DNA of 64,000 bases from JADZAI01 sp047602465 (lineage in GTDB: Bacteria; Pseudomonadota; Alphaproteobacteria; Micropepsales; Micropepsaceae), in assembly GCA_047602465.1 (NCBI GenBank), contig JASGHF010000001.1, forward strand, positions 1 to 64,000, given 5' to 3'. Made by a program: the position numbers and the translations under genes. The notes below the pieces were generated by a model. The model ran no database searches, had not been told where the DNA came from, and worked only from the letters and a program-made list of their open reading frames with translations. Positions 11,097 to 19,930 of the stretch are shown piece by piece; the first letter of the stretch is position 1; each line of letters starts with the position of its first letter.

Positions 11097-11502
11097 TGTC
11101 CGGGGCTTCGCACGGATAGGCGGCGGCCATCGATTCCAGCACGAGCAATTCGGGCGGAGCGTCGAGAAGCTCTGGCCGCGCCTTGCTCTGCGCAACCACC
11201 AGCCCGGCGACGTCGACAAAGGAGATGAAGTCGGGTGGACGGAAGCACGGCCGGGTGTCCCCCTGAATGGTCGCCCCACTGAGGAACGCCGCGAAGCGGG
11301 CGTCATAGTCTTCCTTGTAGGCGGTGAAGAAGCCGAACAGCCACGACCGGCACGGGTCATTGCTTGGCGCCTTGGAGCCGTCGGCCGTCGCATCGCGCAG
11401 GGCCTGGCACGCGTTCGACAGGCTTCGCCCGTCCGGGAAACCGTCTGCCGCAGCCGGGGCGGCCATGGCGAGGCTGGCAAGGATCAGGATCACAAAACGC
11501 AT
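11080..11502 (-). CDS. Exported protein, Rap1a/Tai immunity-like
   Basis: This is a 140-residue protein with a signal peptide (MRFVILILASLAMAAPAAA). Mature landmarks are a Cys in SNACQAL, a Cys in DPCRSW, CFRPPDFISFVDVAGLV and a final AAAYPC. This four-Cys layout, with the central LFGFFTAY helix, resembles the Rap1a/Tai domain of type VI immunity proteins, a fold also found in many proteins unrelated to immunity. No effector lies nearby. An ATG five codons upstream (11517) is an alternative start. It overlaps pcs and probably shares its transcript. Confidence 0.6.
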   Translation of the reverse strand: MRFVILILASLAMAAPAAADGFPDGRSLSNACQALRDATADGSKAPSNDPCRSWLFGFFTAYKEDYDARFAAFLSGATIQGDTRPCFRPPDFISFVDVAGLVVAQSKARPELLDAPPELLVLESMAAAYPCEAPDNAAAP

Positions 11503-11591
11503 GCCGCGATGTTTCATCGCAGGATGCGCGCGATGCAAGTGCGATGCGGCGCGACAGCGACTATGCTGGCGGCATGAGTAGGATCGCGTCC

Positions 11592-12677
11592 ATGAAAATT
11601 GCAGTCATCGGCGGTGGCGTGGCGGGGCTGGGTATTGCCTGGCGGCTCGCGCAGGCGGGATCTGCGGTCACCGTATTCGAGAGCGGCGCGTTGCCGGCGC
11701 GGACCGGGGCCGCGACATGGGCCTCGGCCGGCATGCTTTGCGCGCGGCTTGAAATGGGCCACGCGCCTGCGGCGCTGGCGGCCTTCGCCATGAGTGCGCG
11801 TGCCGCCTGGCCCGCTTTTGCAGCGGAAATCGAGCGCACCAGCGGGATTTCACCGGGATTTGCCGAGACCGGCGCGGTGGTGACGGCGGCCGGTTATGCG
11901 GCTGATGAGGCTGTTGCGGCCGTTGACGGCACGGTTGCGCGGCGGCTGGAGCCGGGGCTTTCGGACCACATAGATTCCGCGCTCTGGGCAGCCGATGAGG
12001 CGCGTGCCGATCCGCGCTGGCTGGCGTTGGGACTGGCGCGGGCGGCGTTGAGGGCGGGTGTGACGCTGGTGCCGGAGGCGCGGGTCAACCGTGTGACCGA
12101 GAGCGGCGGGCGCGTGACCGGAGTGGTGACGGCCGGAGGCGCACAGCGTTTCGACCATGTGGTGCTGGCGGCCGGGGCCTGGACCGGGGGGCTGCTGAAG
12201 GTGTCCAACGTGCCGGGGCCGCCGGTGAGGCCGGTGAAGGGGCAGATGCTGAGCCTGGAGGGCAATCCGCGCGCGATGCCGGTGCGCCGCCTGATCTGGG
12301 CGGAGGGCGTCTATATCGTGCCGCAGGCAGACGGGCGGATCATCCTGGGCGCGACGCAGGAAGAGGCGGGTTTTGACACCTCGCTGGACGAAACGGCGAT
12401 GGAAGCGCTGCGGTGGTGCGCCGTGAAGGCGGTGCCGGGACTTGCGGCGCTGAAGGTGGCGGAGCGGTTCTGTGGGTTCCGCCCGGCGAGTGACGACGGG
12501 CTGCCGGTGTTGGGCGGGGTCGGGCCGGAAGGGCTGACGCTGGCGAGCGGGCAGTTCCGTAACGGCATCCTGTTCGCGCCGCTGATTGCCGACAGCGCCG
12601 CCCTGCATGTGCTGGAGGGGCGGCTGCCGGCGCTGGCGCGGCCCTTCGCCGCCGCGCGCTTCGCGGAGGCGGCATGA
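11592..12677 (+). CDS. FAD-dependent amine/glycine oxidase (ThiO-like)
   Basis: This is a 361-residue DAO-family flavoprotein. The dinucleotide-binding motif VIGGGVAGLGIAWRLAQAG is at the N-terminus, followed by the acidic end of strand 2 (VFES). The substrate half contains RPVKGQMLSL, and the C-terminus carries GFRPASDDGLPVLG and SGQFRNGILFAPL, both typical of ThiO and glycine oxidases. It would oxidise glycine or another small amine to the imine with hydrogen peroxide. There are no thiamine genes nearby, so ThiO function is not proven. The ATG at 11592 has AGGA upstream; 11574 is an alternative. Its stop overlaps the next gene by ATGA. Confidence 0.82.
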   Translation: MKIAVIGGGVAGLGIAWRLAQAGSAVTVFESGALPARTGAATWASAGMLCARLEMGHAPAALAAFAMSARAAWPAFAAEIERTSGISPGFAETGAVVTAAGYAADEAVAAVDGTVARRLEPGLSDHIDSALWAADEARADPRWLALGLARAALRAGVTLVPEARVNRVTESGGRVTGVVTAGGAQRFDHVVLAAGAWTGGLLKVSNVPGPPVRPVKGQMLSLEGNPRAMPVRRLIWAEGVYIVPQADGRIILGATQEEAGFDTSLDETAMEALRWCAVKAVPGLAALKVAERFCGFRPASDDGLPVLGGVGPEGLTLASGQFRNGILFAPLIADSAALHVLEGRLPALARPFAAARFAEAA

Positions 12678-13825
12678 GCGACCAGCGCCGCGCAGTGATC
12701 GAGGGCGTCCAGCGCATCTGCGCCGGTTTCGATGCCGCCTATTGGCGCAAGGCCGACGAGACAGGCGCGTTTCCGGAAGATTTCGTGCGGGCGCTGACCG
12801 AGGCCGGGTTTCTGGGCATCGCGATGCCTGTTGAGGTCGGTGGCGTCGGGCTTGGCGCCGTCGAGGCGGCGGCGATGATGCAGGTGATCTCGCAGTCGGG
12901 CGCCGGGTTCACCGGGGCGTCGGCTGCCCACATGAACATCTTCGCGCCGATGCCGATCGCCGTATTCGGCACCGAGGCGCAGAAGCAGCGTTTCCTGCCG
13001 GCCCTGATCAAGGGTGAGGACCGCACCTGTTTCGCCGTGACGGAGCCGGATGCGGGGCTGGAGACGGCGCGGATCAAGACGCAGGCTGTCCGTGAAGGTG
13101 ATGGCTATGTCATCACCGGCCGCAAGATATGGACATCGGCGGCGCAGCGCGCGACGCGGGCGCTGATCGTGGCGCGGACATCGCCCTATAACGAAGCGCG
13201 GCCGCTGGAGGGCCTGACGCTGTTCTATGCGCCACTGGACCGCGCCCATGTCGAGATCCGTGAGATCCACAAGATGGGCCGGGCGGCGGTCGACTCCAAC
13301 ATGCTGTTCATCGACGGGCTGAAGGTCGGCGCCGACGAGCGCATCGGCGGGGAGGGCGAAGGCTTCAAGTGCCTGCTGCACGGCCTCAACCCCGAGCGCA
13401 TCCTGATCGGCGCGGAGGCGGTGGGGCTTGGGCGGGCGGCGTTGGCGAAGGCCGCCGCCTACGCCAACGAGCGTGTCGTTTTCGGCCGGCCCATCGGACA
13501 GAACCAGGCGATCCAGCATCCTCTGGCGAAGGCCTGGGCGATGTTGGAGGCGGCCGATCTGATGGTCTTCAAGGCGGCTGCGCTCTACGATTCCGGGGCG
13601 CCATGCGGGGTGGAGGCGAATGCCGCGAAATACCTCGCCGCGGAGGCTGCCTATGAGGCGTGCGAGACCGCTGTGATGGTGCATGGCGGGATGGGCTATG
13701 CGAAGGAGTACGATGTCGAGCGCTACCTGCGCGAGGCGATGATCCCGCGTATCGCGCCGGTCAGCCGCGAACTGATCCTTTCGTTCATTGCAGAGAAGGC
13801 TCTGGGCCTTCCGAAATCCTACTGA
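12674..13825 (+). CDS. Acyl-CoA dehydrogenase family protein
   Basis: This is a 383-residue protein with the full ACAD layout: an N-terminal helical domain, the FAD-contact segment CFAVTEPDAGLETARIKT, the beta domain with VITGRKIWTSAA, and a C-terminal helical domain with FGRPIGQNQAIQHPLA and VHGGMGYAKEYDVER. It would oxidise an acyl-CoA at the alpha-beta position, passing electrons to ETF. The substrate cannot be named. It is translationally coupled to the FAD oxidase before it and overlaps the HIT gene after it (TGATG), so the three form one operon. Confidence 0.85.
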   Translation: MSDQRRAVIEGVQRICAGFDAAYWRKADETGAFPEDFVRALTEAGFLGIAMPVEVGGVGLGAVEAAAMMQVISQSGAGFTGASAAHMNIFAPMPIAVFGTEAQKQRFLPALIKGEDRTCFAVTEPDAGLETARIKTQAVREGDGYVITGRKIWTSAAQRATRALIVARTSPYNEARPLEGLTLFYAPLDRAHVEIREIHKMGRAAVDSNMLFIDGLKVGADERIGGEGEGFKCLLHGLNPERILIGAEAVGLGRAALAKAAAYANERVVFGRPIGQNQAIQHPLAKAWAMLEAADLMVFKAAALYDSGAPCGVEANAAKYLAAEAAYEACETAVMVHGGMGYAKEYDVERYLREAMIPRIAPVSRELILSFIAEKALGLPKSY

Positions 13826-14238
13826 TGGACTTCCAGCTCGATCCCCAGCTTCAGCGTGACACGGTGTTCGTGTGCGCGATGCCGCGCTGTGACGTTCTGC
13901 TGATGGACGATGCCCGTTTCGCCTGGTTGATCCTGGTGCCGCGCATGCCGGGCGTGTCGGAATTGTTCGACCTGGAGCCGGCCGACCAGAGCGCGGTGAT
14001 GCGGGAGGCCGCCATCGCCGGGCGGACGCTGAAGAGCCTGACCGGGGCGAAGAAGATCAATATCGGGGCGCTCGGCAATATCGTGCGCCAGCTTCACATC
14101 CACGTCGTGGCGCGCAAGGAGAGCGATCCGGCCTGGCCGGGGCCGGTGTGGGGCTTTGGCGCCCGTGATCCCTATATTCCGCGCTTTCGCGAGGGGATGC
14201 GGCTGAAGCTGGCCGAGGCGCTGGGCGGGCCGGGCTGA
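13825..14238 (+). CDS. HIT-domain protein
   Basis: This is a 137-residue histidine-triad protein. The motif is QLHIHVVAR (His-x-His-x-x-x), one His shorter than the classic HxHxHxx, with an upstream N in KINIGALGNIV. Similar short HIT proteins in alphaproteobacteria act as nucleotide hydrolases or transferases on dinucleotides and AMP-linked substrates. The start codon shares bases with the stop of the acyl-CoA dehydrogenase gene, which implies coupled translation. The exact substrate is unknown. Confidence 0.82.
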   Translation: MDFQLDPQLQRDTVFVCAMPRCDVLLMDDARFAWLILVPRMPGVSELFDLEPADQSAVMREAAIAGRTLKSLTGAKKINIGALGNIVRQLHIHVVARKESDPAWPGPVWGFGARDPYIPRFREGMRLKLAEALGGPG

Positions 14239-14281
14239 CTGGCACGGCGCCTGCAAAGTCCTCCGCGATGGGGGCCTTTCG

Positions 14282-15241
14282 ATGATCGAGAAAGCGGGAG
14301 CAAGTGTCGCGACGGTGGCGTTCGCCATCGAACGCGCCAGCGCCCGTACGGGCGTCGATTTCGACTACCTCATGAAGACGGCGGCGCGTGAATCCAGCCT
14401 GAATCCCGATGCAAAAGCAGGGACTTCGTCGGCGGCGGGCCTGTTCCAGTTCATTGATCAGACCTGGCTGGGAATGATCAAGGAACACGGCGCTGAACAC
14501 GGCCTGAGCCAGTATGCCGACCAGATCACGCAGACCAGGGGCGGCCGCTACGTCGTTGCCGACCGGCAGATTTGCCGGGAAATTCTTGCCCTGCGCTATG
14601 ATCCCGAGATTTCCGCCACGATGGCGGGCGAGTTCACCCAGGACAGCGCCGACGCGCTGCGCGGCAGTCTGGGCCGCGAGCCGACGGGCGGCGAGTTGTA
14701 TGCGGCGCATTTTCTGGGGGCCGGCGGCGCGCTGGACCTCATCAAGGCGGCCAAGGCCGGCGAGGGCAGCGCCGCCTCGATCTTCCCCGATGCGGCCCGG
14801 GCCAACCGTTCCATCTTCTACGCCAAGGGCGGCGGCGCGCGTTCGGCCTCCGACGTTCTGGCGGTGCTGGACGCCAAGCACCGCAATGCCGACCTTCCCG
14901 ATGCTCCGGCGATCGCGGAGGGCCAGATGATGGCCAAGCTGCGCGGCACCGACGCCACGATGGACGACATCGTGGTCGGCCCGGAATACGCGCAGGTCCT
15001 GACCGGCCGGGCGGCGCTGGACGATGCCTCATTCGACGACGGCAAAGCCGCCTACACATTCGATTCCGCCTACGATACGGCGGGGTTCGGCCTTGGCTAC
15101 AAGCCGGGCGTGGCGCAGGGCGTGGTCACGCCGTTCGTGGCGCAGCTTCTCGCATCGCTCGACCCCATTCCCGACAAGGCCCGCGACACGCTGCTGAAGG
15201 CCGACCGGGCGATGCGCCGCGAAGGCGAATTCGCAGCTTGA
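14282..15241 (+). CDS. Lytic transglycosylase (SLT-type)
   Basis: This is a 319-residue protein. Residues about 10-110 hold a transglycosylase core: YLMKTAARESSLNP includes the catalytic glutamate in the ES motif, followed by SSAAGLFQFIDQTW, the GLFQF signature. A later block, GGELYAAHFLGAGGAL, matches the C-terminal part of the lysozyme-like fold. It would cleave the MurNAc-GlcNAc bond in peptidoglycan. No convincing signal peptide is seen at this start, so either export is atypical or the start is mis-set. The remaining C-terminal region (180-319) is polar and variable. The preceding gene ends 43 bases upstream. Confidence 0.78.
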   Translation: MIEKAGASVATVAFAIERASARTGVDFDYLMKTAARESSLNPDAKAGTSSAAGLFQFIDQTWLGMIKEHGAEHGLSQYADQITQTRGGRYVVADRQICREILALRYDPEISATMAGEFTQDSADALRGSLGREPTGGELYAAHFLGAGGALDLIKAAKAGEGSAASIFPDAARANRSIFYAKGGGARSASDVLAVLDAKHRNADLPDAPAIAEGQMMAKLRGTDATMDDIVVGPEYAQVLTGRAALDDASFDDGKAAYTFDSAYDTAGFGLGYKPGVAQGVVTPFVAQLLASLDPIPDKARDTLLKADRAMRREGEFAA

Positions 15242-15302
15242 CGCTGCGCTGAGGGCAGACGAGTTTCCCGGCCCGCTCAGGATCGCTTTTCGCCCTCACA
15301 TC

Positions 15303-16454
15303 ATGCTTTCCATCTTCCGCATCTGGTGGCCGCTGCTTGCAGGCGTGCTTGCGATCCAGCTCGGCAACGGGCTGCTGTCGACGGCGCTCGGCCTTCGCAG
15401 CGACGCGGCCGGGTTCAACGCCGCCGAGATCGCGCTTGTGATGAGCGGGCTGTATGTCGGGCAGGTGATCGCATCGATCGTCGCGCCGCGTCTGATCGCG
15501 AAGCGGCGGCATGTGCCGTCCTACGTGATCTTCGGCCTGCTCGCCGTTTTCTCGCCGCTGGCGGTGCTGATCTCGGTCGATCCGGGAACGTGGGCGCTGT
15601 CGCGTTTCGCCTTCGGGTTCGGCCTCGCGGGGATTTTCGTGGTGGTCGAGAGCTGGCTGAACGCGAAATCGGACAATGTCGTCCGGGGCCGCGTTTTCGC
15701 CGTCTATATCTTCGTTCAGCTCACCGGATTGCTGGTGGCGCAGACCTTCGTGCCGCTGCTCGCGTCGAACCTGACGCTGTCGATGGTGGTGGTCGCCGGG
15801 TTCGGCGTGCTCGCCATTCTGCCCGTCGCGCTGGCTGGAACGGTTCAGCCGGAACGCATTCCGTTCATCCGCGCGTCGTTCCGTGCGCTGGCGGCGGCGT
15901 CACCCGTGGGCGTCGCAGGGGCGACGATCTCCGGCTTTGTCTGGGCTGTCGTGATGGCGATGTCGCCAATCTATGCCCAGCGCGCGGGCTTCGACGCCGA
16001 GGGCGTCGCCCTGTTCGTCATGACGCTGGTGGCCGGCGGGATCGCGCTGCAGCTGCCGATCGGCTGGATTTCGGATATCCGCGACCGGCGCACCGTCCTG
16101 GCGGCGATGGCCGGCGGCGCTGCCATCGCCGCGATGCTGGGCGCGGCGGCGGACGGCCAGAGCACGGCGCTGACCTTTGTCGCCATTGCGCTGTTCGGGG
16201 GGCTGACCTTTCCGTTCTACACGGTCGCCGTCGCGCATGTGAACGACCGGATTAGCGCGGCGGAGCGGCTGCCCGCCAGCGGCGCGATGATCCTGCTGTT
16301 CGGGATCGGCTCGGTCGCCGGCCCGGTCGCCGCGTCATGGGCGATGGATGCGATGGGACCGCGCGGCTTCTTCGTGCTGCTGTCCGCCGTGACGGCGGCC
16401 TTCGCCGCCTACACGCTGTACCGGCTGGCGATCGCCCGGCGATCAGCGCTTTAG
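15303..16454 (+). CDS. MFS transporter, YcaD-like
   Basis: This is a 383-residue, 12-helix major facilitator. The segment VVVESWLNAKSDNVVRGRVFAVY is the recognisable YcaD-type signature between helices 4 and 5, and GWISDIRDRRTVL is the motif-A copy in the second half. The substrate is unknown. The ATG at 15303 starts directly at the first helix. It converges on the EAL-domain gene and overlaps it by 12 bases at the 3' end. Confidence 0.83.
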   Translation: MLSIFRIWWPLLAGVLAIQLGNGLLSTALGLRSDAAGFNAAEIALVMSGLYVGQVIASIVAPRLIAKRRHVPSYVIFGLLAVFSPLAVLISVDPGTWALSRFAFGFGLAGIFVVVESWLNAKSDNVVRGRVFAVYIFVQLTGLLVAQTFVPLLASNLTLSMVVVAGFGVLAILPVALAGTVQPERIPFIRASFRALAAASPVGVAGATISGFVWAVVMAMSPIYAQRAGFDAEGVALFVMTLVAGGIALQLPIGWISDIRDRRTVLAAMAGGAAIAAMLGAAADGQSTALTFVAIALFGGLTFPFYTVAVAHVNDRISAAERLPASGAMILLFGIGSVAGPVAASWAMDAMGPRGFFVLLSAVTAAFAAYTLYRLAIARRSAL

Positions 16455-17741
16455 AAGACTCTTCAGGCCGAGCTTCTGCATGAGGCTCTGCCTGGGTGCT
16501 TCCTCGCGCACGCGCAGGGCGAGCGGGCGGTCGAACGCCGGCGCGGCCTCAACGGGTTCCGGCTCTTCCTCCACCGCAACGGGCGGGGGCGTGTAGGCCG
16601 GACGCGCGGCGGCTTTCTTGCGCGGACGCTCGATCATGCCGGCGTGAAGTGGTGCGGCGTTTTCGAGCGCGTTCAGTTCCTCATTGTCGGCCTGAACGTC
16701 GGCTGAGGGATCGAACTCGGATTCCGGCTCCTCGTGCGCGGCGGCCGGCCCGGCATCGAATGCGTCGTCATCGAAGCCGACATCCATGCCTTCATCCTCA
16801 TCCTCGTCGAAGACGAGATCGGCGGGATCGAAGCGGAGCTGTTCGACCATCTTGGGTGCGGCGTGCTCTTCAGGCGCGGCAGACGCGGGCGGGACGACGA
16901 GGCGGGGGCGCGGACGGGGCTGCGGCTCCACCGGCGCTGCCGGCATGACCGTTTCGCCGGCCCAGCCGCCATCCCATGCGAGCAGCGCTTCAAGCGGCTG
17001 CGGCTTTGCGATGAGGGCGCCCTGAACCGCGCCGAAGCCGAGCTTCACGAGCGCAGAGAGCGTCTTTTCCTGTTCCACGCCCACGGCGACGGCGGCGAGG
17101 CCGTGCTTCTTTGCGAAGGCGAGGCGGCGGGCGATGCGGCCGCCATCGACCTTGCGGGCGATTTCGGCGAAGCGAAGGATGGCGGCGCCGCCGATCTTGA
17201 TCTCCGAAAACAGCTCCGGCCACGACTCCGCCGCTTCCAGCGGCAGCGACGCGCCGCTGTCGAGCGCCACGCGGCAGCCCAGATCGCGCAGGCGCTTCAG
17301 CGCCATGCGGACGATGGCGTCGCCTTCCGCGAGGGCGGCCTCGGGCGCTTCCAGGACGATCTGACGGGCAGGGACGCCGCTGTCGCGCAGCGCCGCCGTC
17401 ACGATGTCGGGCGCGACGCCGGTTTCAAGATCGCTGGCCGCGAGATTGACGGAGACGCGCCAGGGGCGGCCGGCCTCGGTGAAAGCGCGGGCGGCCTGGA
17501 CGGCGCGGCGCATGACGGCGTCGAGCAGGCGCGGGCCTTCGCCATGGGCCTCGATGAAGGGGAGGAAGAGCTGCGGCGTCATCGTGCCGAAGCTAGGATG
17601 GTTCCAGCGCACGAAGGCCTCGGCAGCGACCACCGCGCCGTCGCTGACCTCGATCTGCGGCTGGAGGACCACGGCGATCTCATCCTGCGCGAAGGCGCGC
17701 TCGATGTCGGACCTGGAGAGCGACATGGTTTTGGCGAACAT
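16443..17741 (-). CDS. Degenerate EAL-domain protein with acidic tail
   Basis: This is a protein of about 432 residues. Residues 8-245 follow the EAL phosphodiesterase fold: VVLQPQIEV, AEAFVRWNHPSFG, RVSVNLAASDL, QIVLEAPE, CRVALDSGAS, EIKIGGAAI, AVAVGVEQEKT and FGAVQGALIAKP. Compared with active EAL domains the DDFGTG motif is LDSGAS, the Asp after the catalytic Lys (KID) is Gly, and the EGVE glutamate is Val, so cyclic-di-GMP hydrolysis is unlikely. The C-terminal 180 residues are disordered-looking, acidic and proline-rich, ending in a basic QSLMQKLGLKSLLKR stretch. The ATG at 17741 has GAGGA upstream; the frame opens earlier only with TTG. It may be a c-di-GMP receptor or scaffold. Confidence 0.8.
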   Translation of the reverse strand: MFAKTMSLSRSDIERAFAQDEIAVVLQPQIEVSDGAVVAAEAFVRWNHPSFGTMTPQLFLPFIEAHGEGPRLLDAVMRRAVQAARAFTEAGRPWRVSVNLAASDLETGVAPDIVTAALRDSGVPARQIVLEAPEAALAEGDAIVRMALKRLRDLGCRVALDSGASLPLEAAESWPELFSEIKIGGAAILRFAEIARKVDGGRIARRLAFAKKHGLAAVAVGVEQEKTLSALVKLGFGAVQGALIAKPQPLEALLAWDGGWAGETVMPAAPVEPQPRPRPRLVVPPASAAPEEHAAPKMVEQLRFDPADLVFDEDEDEGMDVGFDDDAFDAGPAAAHEEPESEFDPSADVQADNEELNALENAAPLHAGMIERPRKKAAARPAYTPPPVAVEEEPEPVEAAPAFDRPLALRVREEAPRQSLMQKLGLKSLLKR

Positions 17742-17845
17742 GGAAATCCTCGGCTGGTACGCCTCGCGATCCTCAAGGACGCGCGTTAGGATGCTGAGAA
17801 CCGCAACGCGCGAAATCGCCGATAATTTGAAGAAAGTGCCGATCA

Positions 17846-18646
17846 ATGAGCGCTGAGAACCAGACGGCCAAGCCGCCCGCCCGCATCATTCCCGCCGCGA
17901 CGATCCTGCTGGTGCGCGACGGCGCAGACGGCGTGGAGGCCTTCATGGTGAAGCGCCATCATCAGATCGATTTCGCCTCCGGCGCGCTGGTGTTTCCGGG
18001 CGGAAAACTCGCCAAGGGCGACAGCGATCTGCGCCTGCGCGCGCTGATCGACGGCGCGGACGGCTTTACGGACGAGGAACTGGCGCTTGCCGCCTGTGCG
18101 ATACGGGAGGCGTTCGAGGAGAGCGGCATCCTGCTGGCGCGGCGCGCGGGCGGCGAGATGCTGAGCGCTGCGGACGTGGACGCTCTGGACCCGTTCCGCG
18201 TGCCGCTGAACGATGAATTGCTGGACCTTGCCGATTTCCTTGAGGGGAACCGGCTGCGGCTCGCGGCGGACCGGCTGGTGCGGTTCGCGCGCTGGATCAC
18301 GCCCGATATGATGCCCAAGCGCTTCGATACCTGGTTCTTCATCGCGGCCGCGCCGGAAGGGCAGCTGGGCGCGCATGACGGCTATGAGAGCGTCGATTCC
18401 GTCTGGGTGACGCCGGCGCAGGCGATCGCCGAACCGGAGCGCTGGACGGTGATCTTCCCGACGCGGATGAATTTGCTGAAACTGGGCCAGTCGGCGACGG
18501 TGGTGGCGGCGCTGGAAGCGGCGGCCGCGAAGCCCGTGGTGACGGTGACGCCGTGGGTGGAGCCGCGCGAGGGCGGGGCGGTGCTGCGTATCCAGCCGGA
18601 TGCCGGTTATGGCGACCCGCAGGAGCCGCTGTCGAACGTGCGCTAG
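17846..18646 (+). CDS. NUDIX hydrolase, NUDT19-like
   Basis: This is a 266-residue protein. The Nudix box is split: FPGGKL near residue 51 and REAFEESGILL near 91, separated by about 35 residues, as in the NUDT19/NUDT7 type that acts on acyl-CoA and CoA diphosphate bonds. The N-terminus has AATILLVRDG and MVKRHHQIDFASGALVFPGG, also typical of that group. The catalytic Glu residues of REAFEES are present. It starts 105 bases from the divergent EAL gene and ends overlapping the convergent DUF1697 gene by four bases. The likely role is housekeeping of CoA derivatives. Confidence 0.82.
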   Translation: MSAENQTAKPPARIIPAATILLVRDGADGVEAFMVKRHHQIDFASGALVFPGGKLAKGDSDLRLRALIDGADGFTDEELALAACAIREAFEESGILLARRAGGEMLSAADVDALDPFRVPLNDELLDLADFLEGNRLRLAADRLVRFARWITPDMMPKRFDTWFFIAAAPEGQLGAHDGYESVDSVWVTPAQAIAEPERWTVIFPTRMNLLKLGQSATVVAALEAAAAKPVVTVTPWVEPREGGAVLRIQPDAGYGDPQEPLSNVR

Positions 18647-19155
18647 AGCGCGGCGGCCATTTCGGCGAGTTTCGCGACGGTGTTCATGTTGCGGCCCGTG
18701 CCGGTCTTTGCGGCCGGGATGGCGAGCTTTGAATCGCGCATGCCTTCGCTGTAGCGGACGAAGATCTCGCGCGTGCCGAGGCGCATTTCCTCGTCCGCGA
18801 CGTGACGGGCCTCTGCCAGAGCTTTCGGTGGCGGCGGCGTGTCGAGGAAGGTGACGACCAGCCGATTGCCCGGCGCCTCCGGGAAGGGATTGGCCGCGAC
18901 GATGGCCGCCATCTCGGCCGCGCTGCGCACCATCACGCCGACGGGCTTGCCGGCATAGGCGGCGAGCGCAGCTTCCAGCGCCGCCTTCACGGTCTTCTCG
19001 GTTTTGGCGCTGGTGAAGACGACATTGCCGCTGGCGATGTACGTCTTCACCTTGCTGAAGCCGGCGGCCTCGCACATCGCGGCGAGATCGGTCATCGCCA
19101 GCTTGCCGGTGCCGCCGACATTCACCGCGCGCAGCAGGGCGACATAGGCGGTCAT
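18643..19155 (-). CDS. DUF1697 family protein
   Basis: This is a 170-residue cytosolic protein starting YVALLRAVNVGGTGKLAM, the standard opening of DUF1697 (RxxNVGG). KTYIASGNVVFTS follows, which matches the family's second motif, and the end is KTGTGRNMNTVAKL, its conserved C-terminal segment. The biochemical role of this family is not established. It follows nadK with a gap of only four bases on the same strand and is probably the last gene of the moaA-nadK transcript. Confidence 0.85.
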   Translation of the reverse strand: MTAYVALLRAVNVGGTGKLAMTDLAAMCEAAGFSKVKTYIASGNVVFTSAKTEKTVKAALEAALAAYAGKPVGVMVRSAAEMAAIVAANPFPEAPGNRLVVTFLDTPPPPKALAEARHVADEEMRLGTREIFVRYSEGMRDSKLAIPAAKTGTGRNMNTVAKLAEMAAAL

Positions 19156-19159
19156 CGCA

Positions 19160-19930
19160 TCAGTCCAGGAATTGTTCGGTGATGATGCGTTCGTTCAGGT
19201 TGCGGCCCTTGTCGAACATCATGGTGAGGCTGATCGACCGGTCTTCGACGATGTCGACGCGGACGACGTCGCGCACTTCGACATGATCGGCGACGGCGCT
19301 GACCGGGCGCTTCACGCTTTCCAGAACGTCGAGCCTGACCTGCGCCTTGTGCGGCAGCAGCGCGCCGCGCCAGCGGCGCGGACGGAAGGCGCTGATCGGC
19401 GTGAGGGCGAGGAGGGCGCTGTCGATGGGCAGGATCGGCCCATGGGCGGACAGGTTATAGGCGGTGCTGCCGGCGGGCGTCGCCACCATGACGCCGTCGC
19501 AGATCAGCTCGTCCATGCGGACCTGGCCGTCGATGGAGATGCGGAGCTTGGCGGCCTGGCGGGTCTGGCGCAGGAGCGAGACCTCGTTGATCGCGATGGC
19601 GGCGCGGCGGGTGCCGTCGGATGACGTTGCGCGCATCCGCAAAGGATGGATCACCGCGCGCTCGGCGGCGGCGAGGCGCTCCATCAGGCCGTCGTGTTTG
19701 TACTCGTTCATGAGGAAGCCCACGGAGCCGAGATTCATGCCGTAGATCGGACGGCGGCTGCCGAGCTGGCGGTGCAAGGTTTCCAGCATGAAGCCGTCGC
19801 CGCCGAGGGCGACGATGGTGTCGGCCTCCGGCTCCGGCGTTTCGGCGTAGCGGTCGCGCATGACGGCAAGCGCCGCCTGGGCGTCGGGTGCGGAACTGGC
19901 GACGAAATGGACGCGCGGTGTGTCGGTCAT
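19160..19930 (-). CDS. nadK: NAD kinase
   Basis: This is a 256-residue protein with the NAD kinase landmarks: VALGGDGFMLETL (GGDG motif and catalytic Asp), YGMNLGSVGFLMNEY, the NEVSL segment, and TPAGSTAYNLSAHGPIL, the conserved loop that binds NAD. It phosphorylates NAD to NADP using ATP. The length fits the short alphaproteobacterial form. The start overlaps the stop of moaA by ATGA, so translation is coupled. Confidence 0.92.
   Translation of the reverse strand: MTDTPRVHFVASSAPDAQAALAVMRDRYAETPEPEADTIVALGGDGFMLETLHRQLGSRRPIYGMNLGSVGFLMNEYKHDGLMERLAAAERAVIHPLRMRATSSDGTRRAAIAINEVSLLRQTRQAAKLRISIDGQVRMDELICDGVMVATPAGSTAYNLSAHGPILPIDSALLALTPISAFRPRRWRGALLPHKAQVRLDVLESVKRPVSAVADHVEVRDVVRVDIVEDRSISLTMMFDKGRNLNERIITEQFLD

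Noticed and set aside
11080..11502. A type VI effector-immunity locus suggested by the Rap1a-like protein
   Set aside because: There is no effector, VgrG, PAAR or other secretion gene nearby. The fold alone is not enough.
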